A stretch of DNA of 24,369 bases from Muribaculaceae bacterium (GTDB taxonomy: Bacteria > Bacteroidota > Bacteroidia > Bacteroidales > Muribaculaceae). The stretch spans positions 1 to 24,369 of the forward strand of contig VSPG01000030.1 in NCBI GenBank assembly GCA_009775265.1, written 5' to 3'. This document shows positions 16,467 through 24,369 of the stretch, piece after piece. Made by a program: the position numbers and the translations under genes. The notes beneath the pieces are model-generated. The model saw only the letters and a program-made list of their open reading frames with translations, was not told the origin of the DNA and did not search any database. Every line of letters starts with the position of its first letter. Position 1 is the stretch's first letter.

Positions 16467-17464
16467 ACACCATCGGCCATTTTTTCCGCTTCACGGCATT
16501 CGGCGAAAGCCATGGCCCGGCCATAGGAGGCGTGGTGGACGGCATGCCGGCAGGCCTTACTCTTGACCTAACAGCCATACAGGAAGCGCTTGACCGACGG
16601 CGCCCGGGCACAGACCCGCGTACGAGTACGCGTCGCGAACCCGACCGTATAAAAATAAACTCCGGAATATTCGAGGGAAAAACAACAGGCACCCCCATAG
16701 CTTTCACCATCGACAACTGCGACGCCCGCAGCACCGACTACGACAATATGCGCGACAAAATCCGCCCCGGCCATGCCGACGCCACATACACGCTGAAATA
16801 CGGGCTGCGTGACCATCGCGGCGGCGGCCGCGCAAGTGCCCGCACCACGGCCGCAACAGTTGCCGCAGGCGCCATCGCCGCACAATTCATTGCCGTTTAT
16901 GGCATAAAAGTCAAAGCCGTCGCCTCACAGATAGGAAGAGCCACCACACCCGAAGGCATGCTTCGCGAACTTGAGGCCGCGCGCGCGGCCGGCGACACGG
17001 TGGGCGGAGCAGTGACATGCATCGCCACAGGCTGCCCCGCCGGACTGGGAGAGCCTATATTCGGCAAACTTCAGGCCAGGCTCGCGGCGGCCATGATGAG
17101 TATAAACGCCGCAAAAAGTTTTGAATACGGCGACGGCACAGATGCAGCGCGCCTCCATGGCTCGGAATCTCTCGACACCCCTACCGGGCTCGATTCCGCC
17201 CTGCACACTTCCGAAAACCATTGTGGCGGAATACTCGGGGGGATAAGCACAGGCGAAGACATCACGATGCGTGTCTGCTTCAAGCCCATAGCCACAATGA
17301 TGCGTCCGGTGGAGACTATCGATCTCAAAGGCAGCCCTTGCATTCTTGATGCAAAAGGAAGGCACGACGTGTGCGCCGTGCCCCGTGCAGTGCCTGTGGT
17401 GGAAGCCATGGCCTGCCTTACGCTTGCCGACGCGCTGCTCGCTGCGCGCTGCTCGCGTATATAA
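16463..17464 (+). CDS. aroC: Chorismate synthase
   Basis: The 333-residue enzyme converts 5-enolpyruvylshikimate-3-phosphate to chorismate, the last step of the shikimate pathway, using reduced FMN. Signatures: FGESHG (13-18), RRRPGTDPRTSTRREPD (45-61), HRGGGRASARTT (118-129) and RHDVCAVPRAVPVVEAM near 300. The ATG at 16463 overlaps the ybaK stop and gives the standard N-terminus MNTIGHFFRFTAFG; the longer upstream frame only shadows ybaK. The protein is about 20 residues shorter than many homologues, all at the C-terminus, and ends just inside a large palindrome. The motifs needed for activity are intact. Confidence 0.96.
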   Translation: MNTIGHFFRFTAFGESHGPAIGGVVDGMPAGLTLDLTAIQEALDRRRPGTDPRTSTRREPDRIKINSGIFEGKTTGTPIAFTIDNCDARSTDYDNMRDKIRPGHADATYTLKYGLRDHRGGGRASARTTAATVAAGAIAAQFIAVYGIKVKAVASQIGRATTPEGMLRELEAARAAGDTVGGAVTCIATGCPAGLGEPIFGKLQARLAAAMMSINAAKSFEYGDGTDAARLHGSESLDTPTGLDSALHTSENHCGGILGGISTGEDITMRVCFKPIATMMRPVETIDLKGSPCILDAKGRHDVCAVPRAVPVVEAMACLTLADALLAARCSRI

Positions 17465-17520
17465 GAGGTTGTTTAATAATACACCACCCTGTCGTTAACA
17501 AGCATTATTAAACAACCTCT
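17464..17520. terminator. Bidirectional terminator or long palindrome between aroC and ilvA
   Basis: A 17-bp perfect inverted repeat (17464-17480 with 17504-17520; arm AGAGGTTGTTTAATAAT) has a 23-nt loop. It begins on the last base of the aroC stop and ends 4 bp before the ilvA stop. It probably ends both convergent genes. The arms are AT-rich with no GC core and short T-runs, so it is not a typical terminator and could be a small palindromic insertion. Confidence 0.6.
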
Positions 17521-17524
17521 AAAA

Positions 17525-18721
17525 TCAGTTCAACACCTTATAGCCCTTTTCGGCAAGAGCCTCGCGGATGGAAGCGATATGTGCCGTATCGCGGGTTTCA
17601 AGTTCGATGCGTATGGTACAACCGTTTATTTCGGCACTTGTGTTGATGCGCTCATGGCAGACGGATATGATGTTGCCGCCGGCATCGGCTATCACGTTGC
17701 ATACACCCGACAACTGGCCGGGCTTATCGGCAAGGTCTATGGAGAATGTGTAGTTGCGGCCGCTTTTAGACAGGCCGCGGGTGATAACACGGCTAAGCGT
17801 ATTCACATCAATATTGCCGCCGCTCACAAGGCACACCACTTTCTTTCCTTTTACAGGCACCTTATTGTACATCACCGCAGCAACGGAGACTGCACCCGCA
17901 CCTTCCGAAACAATTTTCTGCTGCTCGATAAGTGCGAGTATTGCGGCCGCGATTTCATCGTCGCTCACGGTCACAACTTCGTCGACGTATCTGTTGCACA
18001 TCTCGAATGTGTTCACACCTGGCTCCTTCACAGCGATACCGTCGGCAATAGTACTTACCTCGCCGAGCCGTGCTATGTGGCCTTCCTGCAAAGATGCAGC
18101 CATGGAAGGCGCACCGGAAGACTGCACGCCATAGACTTTGATTTCCGGACGCAATGTCTTGATGGCAAAAGCTACGCCGCTAATAAGGCCACCGCCGCCT
18201 ATAGGCACTACCACGGCTTCCACATCCGGCATCTGCTCAAGCACTTCAAGGCCGATTGTGCCCTGCCCCGCTATCACCTTAGGATCGTCGAACGGATGCA
18301 CAAACGTGTAGCCATGCTCTTTCTGCAGTTCGATAGCACGGGCGTACGCGTCGTCATATACTCCTGGCACAAGACACACTTCGGCGCCATAGCTGCGCGT
18401 GGCTTCCACTTTTGAAATCGGCGCGCCGGCAGGAAGGCATATCACGGCATTAATGCCGTTGCGCTGCGCGCCGAGAGCAACACCCTGCGCATGATTTCCG
18501 GCAGAGCATGCGATAACGCCTTTTGCCTTCTCCTGGTCGCTGAGCTGCGAAATCTTATAATACGCCCCACGCAGCTTAAACGACCCTGTAAGCTGTAGAT
18601 TCTCTGTTTTAAGGAACACCTCGGCATCAGGATTCACTTTCGGCGCAGGAATAAGTGATGTTTTACGAGCCACACCCTTCAAGACTGCGGCTGCATTGAA
18701 AATTTCGCTTATCTGAAGCAT
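17525..18721 (-). CDS. ilvA: Threonine ammonia-lyase (threonine dehydratase) with ACT domain
   Basis: The 398-residue PLP enzyme deaminates L-threonine to 2-oxobutanoate, the first committed step toward isoleucine. The PLP lysine is K49 (GSFKLRG). SAGNHAQG (73-80) and GGGGL (175-179) form the substrate and cofactor phosphate loops. A single ACT domain covers about 325-398 (YTFSIDLADKPGQLSGVCNVI). The length matches the 400-residue class with one ACT domain rather than the 500-residue E. coli IlvA with two regulatory domains. Effector identity cannot be read from sequence. It starts 23 bp after engB on the same strand and ends in the shared palindrome with aroC. Confidence 0.93.
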   Translation of the reverse strand: MLQISEIFNAAAVLKGVARKTSLIPAPKVNPDAEVFLKTENLQLTGSFKLRGAYYKISQLSDQEKAKGVIACSAGNHAQGVALGAQRNGINAVICLPAGAPISKVEATRSYGAEVCLVPGVYDDAYARAIELQKEHGYTFVHPFDDPKVIAGQGTIGLEVLEQMPDVEAVVVPIGGGGLISGVAFAIKTLRPEIKVYGVQSSGAPSMAASLQEGHIARLGEVSTIADGIAVKEPGVNTFEMCNRYVDEVVTVSDDEIAAAILALIEQQKIVSEGAGAVSVAAVMYNKVPVKGKKVVCLVSGGNIDVNTLSRVITRGLSKSGRNYTFSIDLADKPGQLSGVCNVIADAGGNIISVCHERINTSAEINGCTIRIELETRDTAHIASIREALAEKGYKVLN

Positions 18722-18744
18722 GATATGATGTGTTTTATGTGTTT

Positions 18745-19347
18745 TTATTCCAACGGCAGTTTGTTCATCTCGTCAATATAATCCAGAATAGCATCACGGC
18801 CGCGTCGGTCCTCGCTCGACGTGCGGAACACAGGAGGAAGCTCCTCCCATCGCTCCAGAAGCGACGAGAGATACACCTCGGTTGCTTTCTTGGCAGCAGT
18901 AGAACTGAGTTTGTCGAGTTTCGTAAACACAAGGCTGAACGGCACTCCGTTCTCCCCAAGCCAGTCCATAAACTCCATGTCGATACGCTGCGGTGCATGG
19001 CGCGAATCCACAAGCAGAAAAAGGTTGGTCATCTGCCGGCGGTTCAGGATATAATCCTTTATCATTTTGTCGAGTTTCGCGCGGTCGGCTTTGCTGCGTG
19101 CGGCATATCCATATCCCGGCAAATCCACCAAAGCCCATTCGTCATTGACTATGAAATGGTTTATCAGCATGGTTTTACCGGGAGTAGACGATGTCTTTGC
19201 CAAATCCTTACGCCCCAAAAGCATGTTGATCAGCGAAGACTTGCCCACATTGGAACGGCCGATAAACGCATATTCATGCCTGTCGTCCGTCGGGCATTTG
19301 CTTTCCGATGGTGCGCTTATGAGAAAACGCGCGCTGTTTATAATCAT
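18745..19347 (-). CDS. engB: Ribosome biogenesis GTP-binding protein EngB/YsxC/YihA
   Basis: The 200-residue GTPase acts in assembly of the large ribosomal subunit and is essential in several bacteria. G motifs are complete: G1 GRSNVGKSS (30-38), G2 around STPGKT (54-59), G3 DLPGYG (75-80), G4 TKLDK (142-146) and a G5-like TSSED near 177. Length is normal. The start lies 17 bp after the stop of the mod methyltransferase and no promoter box is visible in that gap, so it may depend on read-through from the restriction-modification genes or on a promoter inside mod. ilvA follows after 23 bp. Confidence 0.95.
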   Translation of the reverse strand: MIINSARFLISAPSESKCPTDDRHEYAFIGRSNVGKSSLINMLLGRKDLAKTSSTPGKTMLINHFIVNDEWALVDLPGYGYAARSKADRAKLDKMIKDYILNRRQMTNLFLLVDSRHAPQRIDMEFMDWLGENGVPFSLVFTKLDKLSSTAAKKATEVYLSSLLERWEELPPVFRTSSEDRRGRDAILDYIDEMNKLPLE

Positions 19348-19364
19348 TGTCTGTTATTCTTCTA

Positions 19365-21290
19365 TTATTCGTAGGTTATAGGAAACACCGACTCATCGCC
19401 GCATATATTCCTGATTTTTATGCGCAAAGGCCTTTGGTGCGAAGATATTGTCCCGTCCCACATATTCTTGGTTTTCACACCGTTAATCGATATGTAGTTA
19501 TCGTTCTCTATCTTCACTTCGGCATCCGAATGCCACTCGGCGTCCAGCTCGGCCGTAGTACTGTCAAGGCTCAGCCACTCTATGGATTCGAGCCCCTCGT
19601 CGCTCAGAGCTATGGTAGGATAAGTTTTCTTCGGGTTGCAGAGCGCTTTTTGGTTGTACTCTTCAATTTTACGCCGCACGCGGTCGCTGAAAAACGAAAC
19701 AACCCCTACCGTCCACTTTGTCATTAAGCCGTCGCCGGTTTCAGAAACCTCAAGCTGAGCCTCGTCTTCTGCCGTCATTTTATCAAGCAGCTCTTTCAAA
19801 TCCCTGAATTCTATTTCAATCAACGTATTGTTATGCTGCTTGACACATTCGTCAATGACATCGGGAGAGTCACGGTCTATAAAGTAGATTATAATTTTTT
19901 TCACGGATGAGCCTGCCAAACGGGACACTTCTTCATACAACAGTTTCTGCAGGAAGGCAACAGAGAGTACCCTCGATTCAGCACCGTTCTGCAATTTTGG
20001 TATGTATACAGGAATGCGTCCGAACTTTGAATCGTTAATCACTCCTGTCCATACAGCCCCCAACGATGAATCTCTTACAAGACCTTCAATAAGAGTAGGA
20101 ATTATTTCATCCGTTTGCACCGGATTTCTGTACAGCGACACGCCGTCCAATACATCAAGACTCACAAATGAGACCCCATCTTTCACAAGGCGGTCACGGG
20201 CCGTTTGCACGCTGTTGTTGCTCACATCCACATGTATGAACTTACGGCCAAGTTTTGAGGCAACTGCAGCTGCGACTCCGCTTCCGCCGAAAAAATCCGC
20301 CACAACCATTCCTTTGTTGCTGCTGGCGTTTATTATTCTTGCAAGCAATCCTTCTGGCTTTTGGGTCTTATAATTAACGTATTCAGACGAACCGCTTATT
20401 AATGGGCGCGTTGAATCACAATCCCATACATCTCTGACATAAACTTCCGTCGAATATGTATTAAACAACATTTTTTTCAAGGAGTCTTTCAGAGGTCTAT
20501 TGTTTTTAATAGAATCAAAGATCTTATCACGTTCTTTATCCGAAATGCGAGACATATCAGGAGAGGTGCATTCCGTATCAATGAATGGTTTCTCATAGAT
20601 TATAGTCTCTTTTTCCGGATTAAAAACGGCTTCTTCGGGGTTTAATGTGTAATAAAATATGGTGTCGTGTTTTTTAGGCCACGCACCCTTGCTTATGCCT
20701 TGTATTCGGTAAGCCCACACGATTTCATTACGGAAACATCCTTCTCCGAACACCTCATCCATAAGAATCTTGACATAGTGTCCGATGTGGAAATCATATA
20801 TAGAGGCGGTAGGACTCATGACCGACTTTATAGCCATAAGATTCTCGTACATCCAGTTGAGATAACGTTCCTTGTCCCATATGTCGCCATACATTTTAGA
20901 TTCCAAAAACTGCATATCAGCGTTGTCAAGCATGGCTTCTGCCTTCTTTATTGCTCCATGTACATTAGGGTTACGTCGCAGGTATACTTTTTTAGCATAG
21001 TCCGCACCGCTTGCGAAAGGCGGATCGATATACACCAAATCGACCGAAATATTGTTCTGGCGAAGATAGGCGCATGCCGATACACATTCGCCACGTATTA
21101 CAAGATTATCGGAAGGCTCTCCATGAATTTCCTTTCTTTTCACTTCATAAAGCGGCATTCCTCTCGAAATCCGTCCTTCAACATCTGTGTCGCCCTTATA
21201 GTACAACTGTTTGCGAGTGCGTTCGAAATTGGAAAGCACAGCCTGTCCATGAAGGACTGTAGGGGGATATGGAACGTATTTTATAGCCAT
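19365..21290 (-). CDS. mod: Type III-like DNA N6-adenine methyltransferase (Mod)
   Basis: The 641-residue protein methylates adenine in a specific site to protect host DNA. Motif IV (DPPF, 89-92) precedes motif I (DFFGGSG, 332-338), the beta-class order used by Type III Mod subunits. TQKP (309-312) is the usual motif X region. The 240 residues between IV and I would include the target-recognition domain. About 270 further residues follow the catalytic core: an alpha/beta stretch with KKIIIYFID, then a beta-rich end with ISINGVKTKNMWDG. I do not recognise this extension; it may contact Res. Mod starts 3 bp after the res stop, so translation is probably coupled. The res-mod order is the reverse of classic Type III operons. 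Confidence 0.88.
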   Translation of the reverse strand: MAIKYVPYPPTVLHGQAVLSNFERTRKQLYYKGDTDVEGRISRGMPLYEVKRKEIHGEPSDNLVIRGECVSACAYLRQNNISVDLVYIDPPFASGADYAKKVYLRRNPNVHGAIKKAEAMLDNADMQFLESKMYGDIWDKERYLNWMYENLMAIKSVMSPTASIYDFHIGHYVKILMDEVFGEGCFRNEIVWAYRIQGISKGAWPKKHDTIFYYTLNPEEAVFNPEKETIIYEKPFIDTECTSPDMSRISDKERDKIFDSIKNNRPLKDSLKKMLFNTYSTEVYVRDVWDCDSTRPLISGSSEYVNYKTQKPEGLLARIINASSNKGMVVADFFGGSGVAAAVASKLGRKFIHVDVSNNSVQTARDRLVKDGVSFVSLDVLDGVSLYRNPVQTDEIIPTLIEGLVRDSSLGAVWTGVINDSKFGRIPVYIPKLQNGAESRVLSVAFLQKLLYEEVSRLAGSSVKKIIIYFIDRDSPDVIDECVKQHNNTLIEIEFRDLKELLDKMTAEDEAQLEVSETGDGLMTKWTVGVVSFFSDRVRRKIEEYNQKALCNPKKTYPTIALSDEGLESIEWLSLDSTTAELDAEWHSDAEVKIENDNYISINGVKTKNMWDGTISSHQRPLRIKIRNICGDESVFPITYE

Positions 21291-21293
21291 TTT

Positions 21294-24176
21294 TCAGCTG
21301 TTTAAGAATTTTTCGATTTTTTGTTTGGTCTTGTTATAGCGTTTATCCTCCAAGTCTGTTTCCGGTATATAAAGGAATTCGAATCTGGTGGTTCCAAGCT
21401 CATTATTGACATGAATGAATTCCGGCATAAAATCTTTCTTCGGCTTGAAATCGGCCTCAAAGACTTCTCCTTTTGTTTCCACCATTATGACTTTCCCGAT
21501 TTCCTCTGCTTCATCTCTTTTTAAAATTAGAAAATCCGGATAATATCTTCCAATATTGCGCCAATATCCACCTTCAAATTTGTAGCAATCGATGTAAAAT
21601 TCAGTCAACGAATCATCGCCATTGAAATAAATCTCTACATCTTCATATTTATAAAGCATCCCCCTCAATATATTCAGATAGTATAAGTTTTCAAAAGAAC
21701 TGTCGAATGAATACGGAAGATAGTGATAAGTGCGTGTGTTTATCTGTCGATTTTCAGTTGAGTACCGCATACGCAGCGCCTCTGCATCATCTACAAGCCC
21801 CTGGGCTTGTAACGCCTCTATGGCAGCAGCCACAGCGGCAGGTATTTCCTGACGAGAATCAGCCTTGAGAATCTCTCCGACTTCTTTTTCCGACGGGCAT
21901 AGAATCCGATCCGAAGACGCAAAATAAGGCAATGCAATACTATCCTCTTTAAGCAGGGAGACCCTTCGTTCAAGCGCCTCCTTTTTAAAGGAAATCTTTG
22001 TTTCGGAAGAAAAACATTTTCTTATGTCGGAACGCAGCCGCTCTTGATTTATATTGGGATTAAGCATGCACAAGCCGTTTTTATCGCGCAGAGACACTTT
22101 ATCGAAAAGTTTGCGCAGAACCGGCACATGTTTTCTTAATTCCGATACCGGAATCAACCCGAAACTCTCTTTACTTATTATATTAAGCCAATGGTTGAAT
22201 TCGACGACTGCAATGTCAGAAAAATCCTTACTCTGCCCTTCTATATACTCCTTCCCGCCAATTTTTTTTCGTTTTATGACACGCCGCACAATTTCTTCAG
22301 GACGCACAGCCTTCAACCGCGTTTCCGTGTCTGGCCCGTTGCATTCCACAGCATTGTAAGAAAAACGAAGTTGTATATATGACAAATCGGGCAGATTCAC
22401 AACATCGCGTCGCGAATGTCGCTCTACCATTATTTTGCCTGCCGGCGCTTTTTGTATTTCAGAGATAGAAGTGTGATGCTCTTTTTTGAGTTGCTCGTCA
22501 AGTTTTTTTTCATTGAATTTGTTCAGCCATATCAATGCACGCTCTTCTTTTGCATTTACGACTTCACGCAGGCAACGGCAACTTGTCTGAAGAACCATAT
22601 TTTTCGGCGAAGAATTTTCTCCGGGAAGAATCACGCTTGTCAGACTCTTGCAGTTCCAGCCTTCCTTTCCTATGAATACAAGAAGGATGATTCGCACTTT
22701 AGATATTTCCGAATCAAGCGACATAAACCGTGTCTCCGAATCCGGCGGACATTTGTAGCCGCCTTTATTGCCATCCCTGTAATATTTCAATATCGCTTCG
22801 TTGGGGTCAATGCCATATTGGTCGCAGATAGATGTCACAAGCGGAAGCGCCACCGTCTCCAATTTTTCAATACCTCCACAATAGATGGCCATCTTTGCAC
22901 TCCCCACTCCAGGATATGACACATCCTTGTACAGTGTCAGAAACTCGCGCACCCCATGGTTGATAATATCCTCATAAGAAAGGTCGGAAGCCTTTATCAC
23001 TGGCAATTTCAGAAAATTGCCGACAGCCTTCACAAGCGGATAATATACCACCACATTGGCAAGCATGGTATTCTTCAAAGTCAGAGCGTCGCTGATTTCC
23101 ACCTTTTCCGCAGACGAAAGAAACGGAGTTCCGGAAAAACCGAGAACGGAATTGAACGTGTCCTCCTCCACCCATTCTTCCACTACTTTACGTAGCAACT
23201 GACGCTCGCTCGCATGGTGCACCTCATCAATCATAATGCACAAGCCGGGTAATTTGGCTATGATGGAACGCAGTTCATTGGCAAAACGGACTTTCATCCA
23301 TTCCGTACGCTCTTTCTCGGATAATAAAAAGTCTAAACCGGGATAATAATCGGAAGATTTGCCTATTCTGTCATATAACTTCTCGGCATTGGCTATAACC
23401 ACAAGCCCCTCGGCAGTTTCAAAAGGCTGGTGTCTTTGTATTTTGACAGCATTGGGATTTTTCGTGATATTGCTCCCCTTGGCAGAGTTGTCATCCTCGA
23501 GTATCTCGAATTTAAGCTTAAGGCGTATCTGCGAAGCTGCGGGTTCAGGCAACACAAGCGTAGGGTCGAACTCACGTATGCTTTTCAAGCTCGGAATTAT
23601 TGATGTTTTCAAACCCGCAGGTGCAAGAACTATAAAATTTCGTGCAAAAAGCGCATTATCCGGTTCCGTAGCCGCAAAATACAGATTAAGGTAGATGAAG
23701 GAGGCCATGAGCCATGTTTTGCCGGCGCCCATCGGTAAACTGAAAAGATAATCAGTATATGACACACCGTAAAACAATGATTTTATAGTTGACTCGTAAT
23801 CTATGACAGCCGGGGCATTCTCTATTTCCTCTGCCAATTTCTGCGAGGCAGACACACCTTTATCGTCTTTTGAGGTCGCATACTCATATAAAGCTTGCGC
23901 CTCAGGATGGGATTTCAGGAAATCACGTGTCGACGATTTCAGCTGCAACTCATCCAATTCACGCTCTGAAAGAGAGTTCAACTGCCCATCGTACATAAGT
24001 TTCCACAACGGCTTGTTCTCACAGGCTATTTTCAGAAAAAGATAAGTCTTGATGGATTCCAACTGGGCATCGCGTAGTTTTCCGTGCGACTCCATATAGC
24101 CAAGCAGATGCCTGACAGGACAATCCGACGCTCGAAGCCACCGGTCCCTGACTTTATTTATAAGCCTGAAAAGCAT
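21294..24176 (-). CDS. res: Type III-like restriction subunit (Res): SF2 helicase with PD-(D/E)XK nuclease
   Basis: The 960-residue protein would translocate on or switch along unmethylated DNA and cut it together with Mod. An N-terminal extension of about 140 residues precedes Walker A (LPMGAGKTW, K153/T154). Walker B is IDEVHH (316-321), motif III is FSGTPF (347-352), and the second RecA domain has GKEGWNCKSL and a QTSCRCLR motif VI. The C-terminal nuclease has PD at 880-881 and ETK at 900-902. Both the ATPase and nuclease motifs are intact, so the system looks active. The DNA appears more AT-rich than the left part of the window, which suggests acquisition. The gene has its own good promoter directly after a tRNA gene and its terminator. 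Confidence 0.88.
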   Translation of the reverse strand: MLFRLINKVRDRWLRASDCPVRHLLGYMESHGKLRDAQLESIKTYLFLKIACENKPLWKLMYDGQLNSLSERELDELQLKSSTRDFLKSHPEAQALYEYATSKDDKGVSASQKLAEEIENAPAVIDYESTIKSLFYGVSYTDYLFSLPMGAGKTWLMASFIYLNLYFAATEPDNALFARNFIVLAPAGLKTSIIPSLKSIREFDPTLVLPEPAASQIRLKLKFEILEDDNSAKGSNITKNPNAVKIQRHQPFETAEGLVVIANAEKLYDRIGKSSDYYPGLDFLLSEKERTEWMKVRFANELRSIIAKLPGLCIMIDEVHHASERQLLRKVVEEWVEEDTFNSVLGFSGTPFLSSAEKVEISDALTLKNTMLANVVVYYPLVKAVGNFLKLPVIKASDLSYEDIINHGVREFLTLYKDVSYPGVGSAKMAIYCGGIEKLETVALPLVTSICDQYGIDPNEAILKYYRDGNKGGYKCPPDSETRFMSLDSEISKVRIILLVFIGKEGWNCKSLTSVILPGENSSPKNMVLQTSCRCLREVVNAKEERALIWLNKFNEKKLDEQLKKEHHTSISEIQKAPAGKIMVERHSRRDVVNLPDLSYIQLRFSYNAVECNGPDTETRLKAVRPEEIVRRVIKRKKIGGKEYIEGQSKDFSDIAVVEFNHWLNIISKESFGLIPVSELRKHVPVLRKLFDKVSLRDKNGLCMLNPNINQERLRSDIRKCFSSETKISFKKEALERRVSLLKEDSIALPYFASSDRILCPSEKEVGEILKADSRQEIPAAVAAAIEALQAQGLVDDAEALRMRYSTENRQINTRTYHYLPYSFDSSFENLYYLNILRGMLYKYEDVEIYFNGDDSLTEFYIDCYKFEGGYWRNIGRYYPDFLILKRDEAEEIGKVIMVETKGEVFEADFKPKKDFMPEFIHVNNELGTTRFEFLYIPETDLEDKRYNKTKQKIEKFLNS

Positions 24177-24197
24177 TCCGAATAATACATTTTTTTA

Positions 24198-24228
24198 CAA
24201 AGATACTACTAAATTGAAGAACGGCCAA
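24198..24228 (-). promoter_or_regulatory. Promoter of the res-mod operon
   Basis: The minus strand reads TTG (24228-24226), 20 bp, then TATCTTTG (24205-24198), an exact -7 match with near-ideal spacing, 21 bp before the res ATG. This is the best-looking promoter in the window. Confidence 0.6.
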
Positions 24229-24254
24229 TAGTTTCATGAAAGATTTTCCAAACG

Positions 24255-24291
24255 AAAAAAGAGTTACCGAAAGTATCGATAACTCTTTTTT
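24255..24291 (-). terminator. Terminator after tRNA-Glu
   Basis: A 12-bp perfect stem (24255-24266 with 24280-24291) is extended by three more pairs after one mismatch, with a 5-nt loop. The 3' arm ends in six T residues on either strand, so it can act both ways. It lies 2 nt beyond the tRNA 3' end and isolates res from tRNA transcription. Confidence 0.85.
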
Positions 24292-24293
24292 CG

Positions 24294-24366
24294 TAGCGAA
24301 TCAGGGAATCGAACCCTGGTCTCCACCGTGAGAGGGTGGCGTGCTAGGCCACTACACTAAATCGCC
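24294..24366 (-). tRNA. tRNA-Glu, anticodon CTC
   Basis: A 73-nt cloverleaf reads from 24366 to 24294. D stem GTGT/GCAC with a GG-containing loop; anticodon stem CCACC/GGTGG around loop CTCTCAC (anticodon CTC, reading GAG); T stem CAGGG/CCCTG with loop TTCGATT; discriminator A. The acceptor stem GGCGATT/ATTCGCT has a G-U pair at 1-72 and a U-U mismatch at 6-67. CCA is not encoded and must be added afterwards. Confidence 0.9.
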
Positions 24367-24369
24367 ATT

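Noticed and set aside
19348..24300. Attachment-site direct repeat flanking the RM genes
   Set aside because: The tRNA 3' end and the mod-engB junction share only a short TTCGTAG stretch, which is expected by chance.

Overview
The window looks like chromosomal DNA of a Bacteroidales bacterium, most probably from the Muribaculaceae or a close relative. The family assignment is inference. What I see: about 50% GC, -7 promoter boxes of the Bacteroidetes form TAnnTTTG ahead of several genes, no strong Shine-Dalgarno sequences, a Bacteroidetes-style outer-membrane lipoprotein, a GH127 arabinofuranosidase with an acetylesterase, and a CBM20-GH77 glucanotransferase.

Layout, left to right. Positions 1-196 are non-coding: two tandem copies of a hairpin-bearing module and a strong terminator. 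197-4008 (-) is a two-gene glycan operon: a GH127 beta-L-arabinofuranosidase followed by a sialate-O-acetylesterase-type SGNH hydrolase. A divergent promoter region separates it from 4188-5867 (+), a lipoprotein with an OmpA-like segment and TPRs. Two tandem hairpins close that gene and the convergent malQ (6000-8672, -), whose architecture resembles plant DPE2 (two CBM20 domains plus an insert in GH77). Next, all on -, come nrdJ (B12-dependent class II ribonucleotide reductase) and dnaA, each with its own promoter. A further operon follows: N-acetylmuramoyl-L-alanine amidase with a SPOR-like tail, then an MCE/MlaD protein. A TetR regulator (-) diverges from a ybaK-aroC pair (+), whose genes overlap by four bases. 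aroC converges on ilvA across a 17-bp perfect palindrome.

The right end, all on -, is a tRNA-Glu(CTC) with its terminator, then a promoter and a two-gene Type III-like restriction-modification system in the unusual order res-mod. The GTPase gene engB and then ilvA follow 17 bp downstream of mod. No promoter or terminator is obvious between mod and engB, so these housekeeping genes may be read from the defence promoter.

Most of the window is core metabolism and cell biology: replication initiation, dNTP supply, envelope maintenance, aromatic and branched-chain amino acids, and starch turnover. The accessory parts are the restriction-modification module next to the tRNA, the arabinose-glycan operon and the repeat module at the left edge. 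I found no CRISPR array, transposase, phage gene or rRNA. I do not see a clearly novel multi-gene system. The best candidates for a second look are the res-mod-engB-ilvA arrangement and the duplicated module at 5-137.
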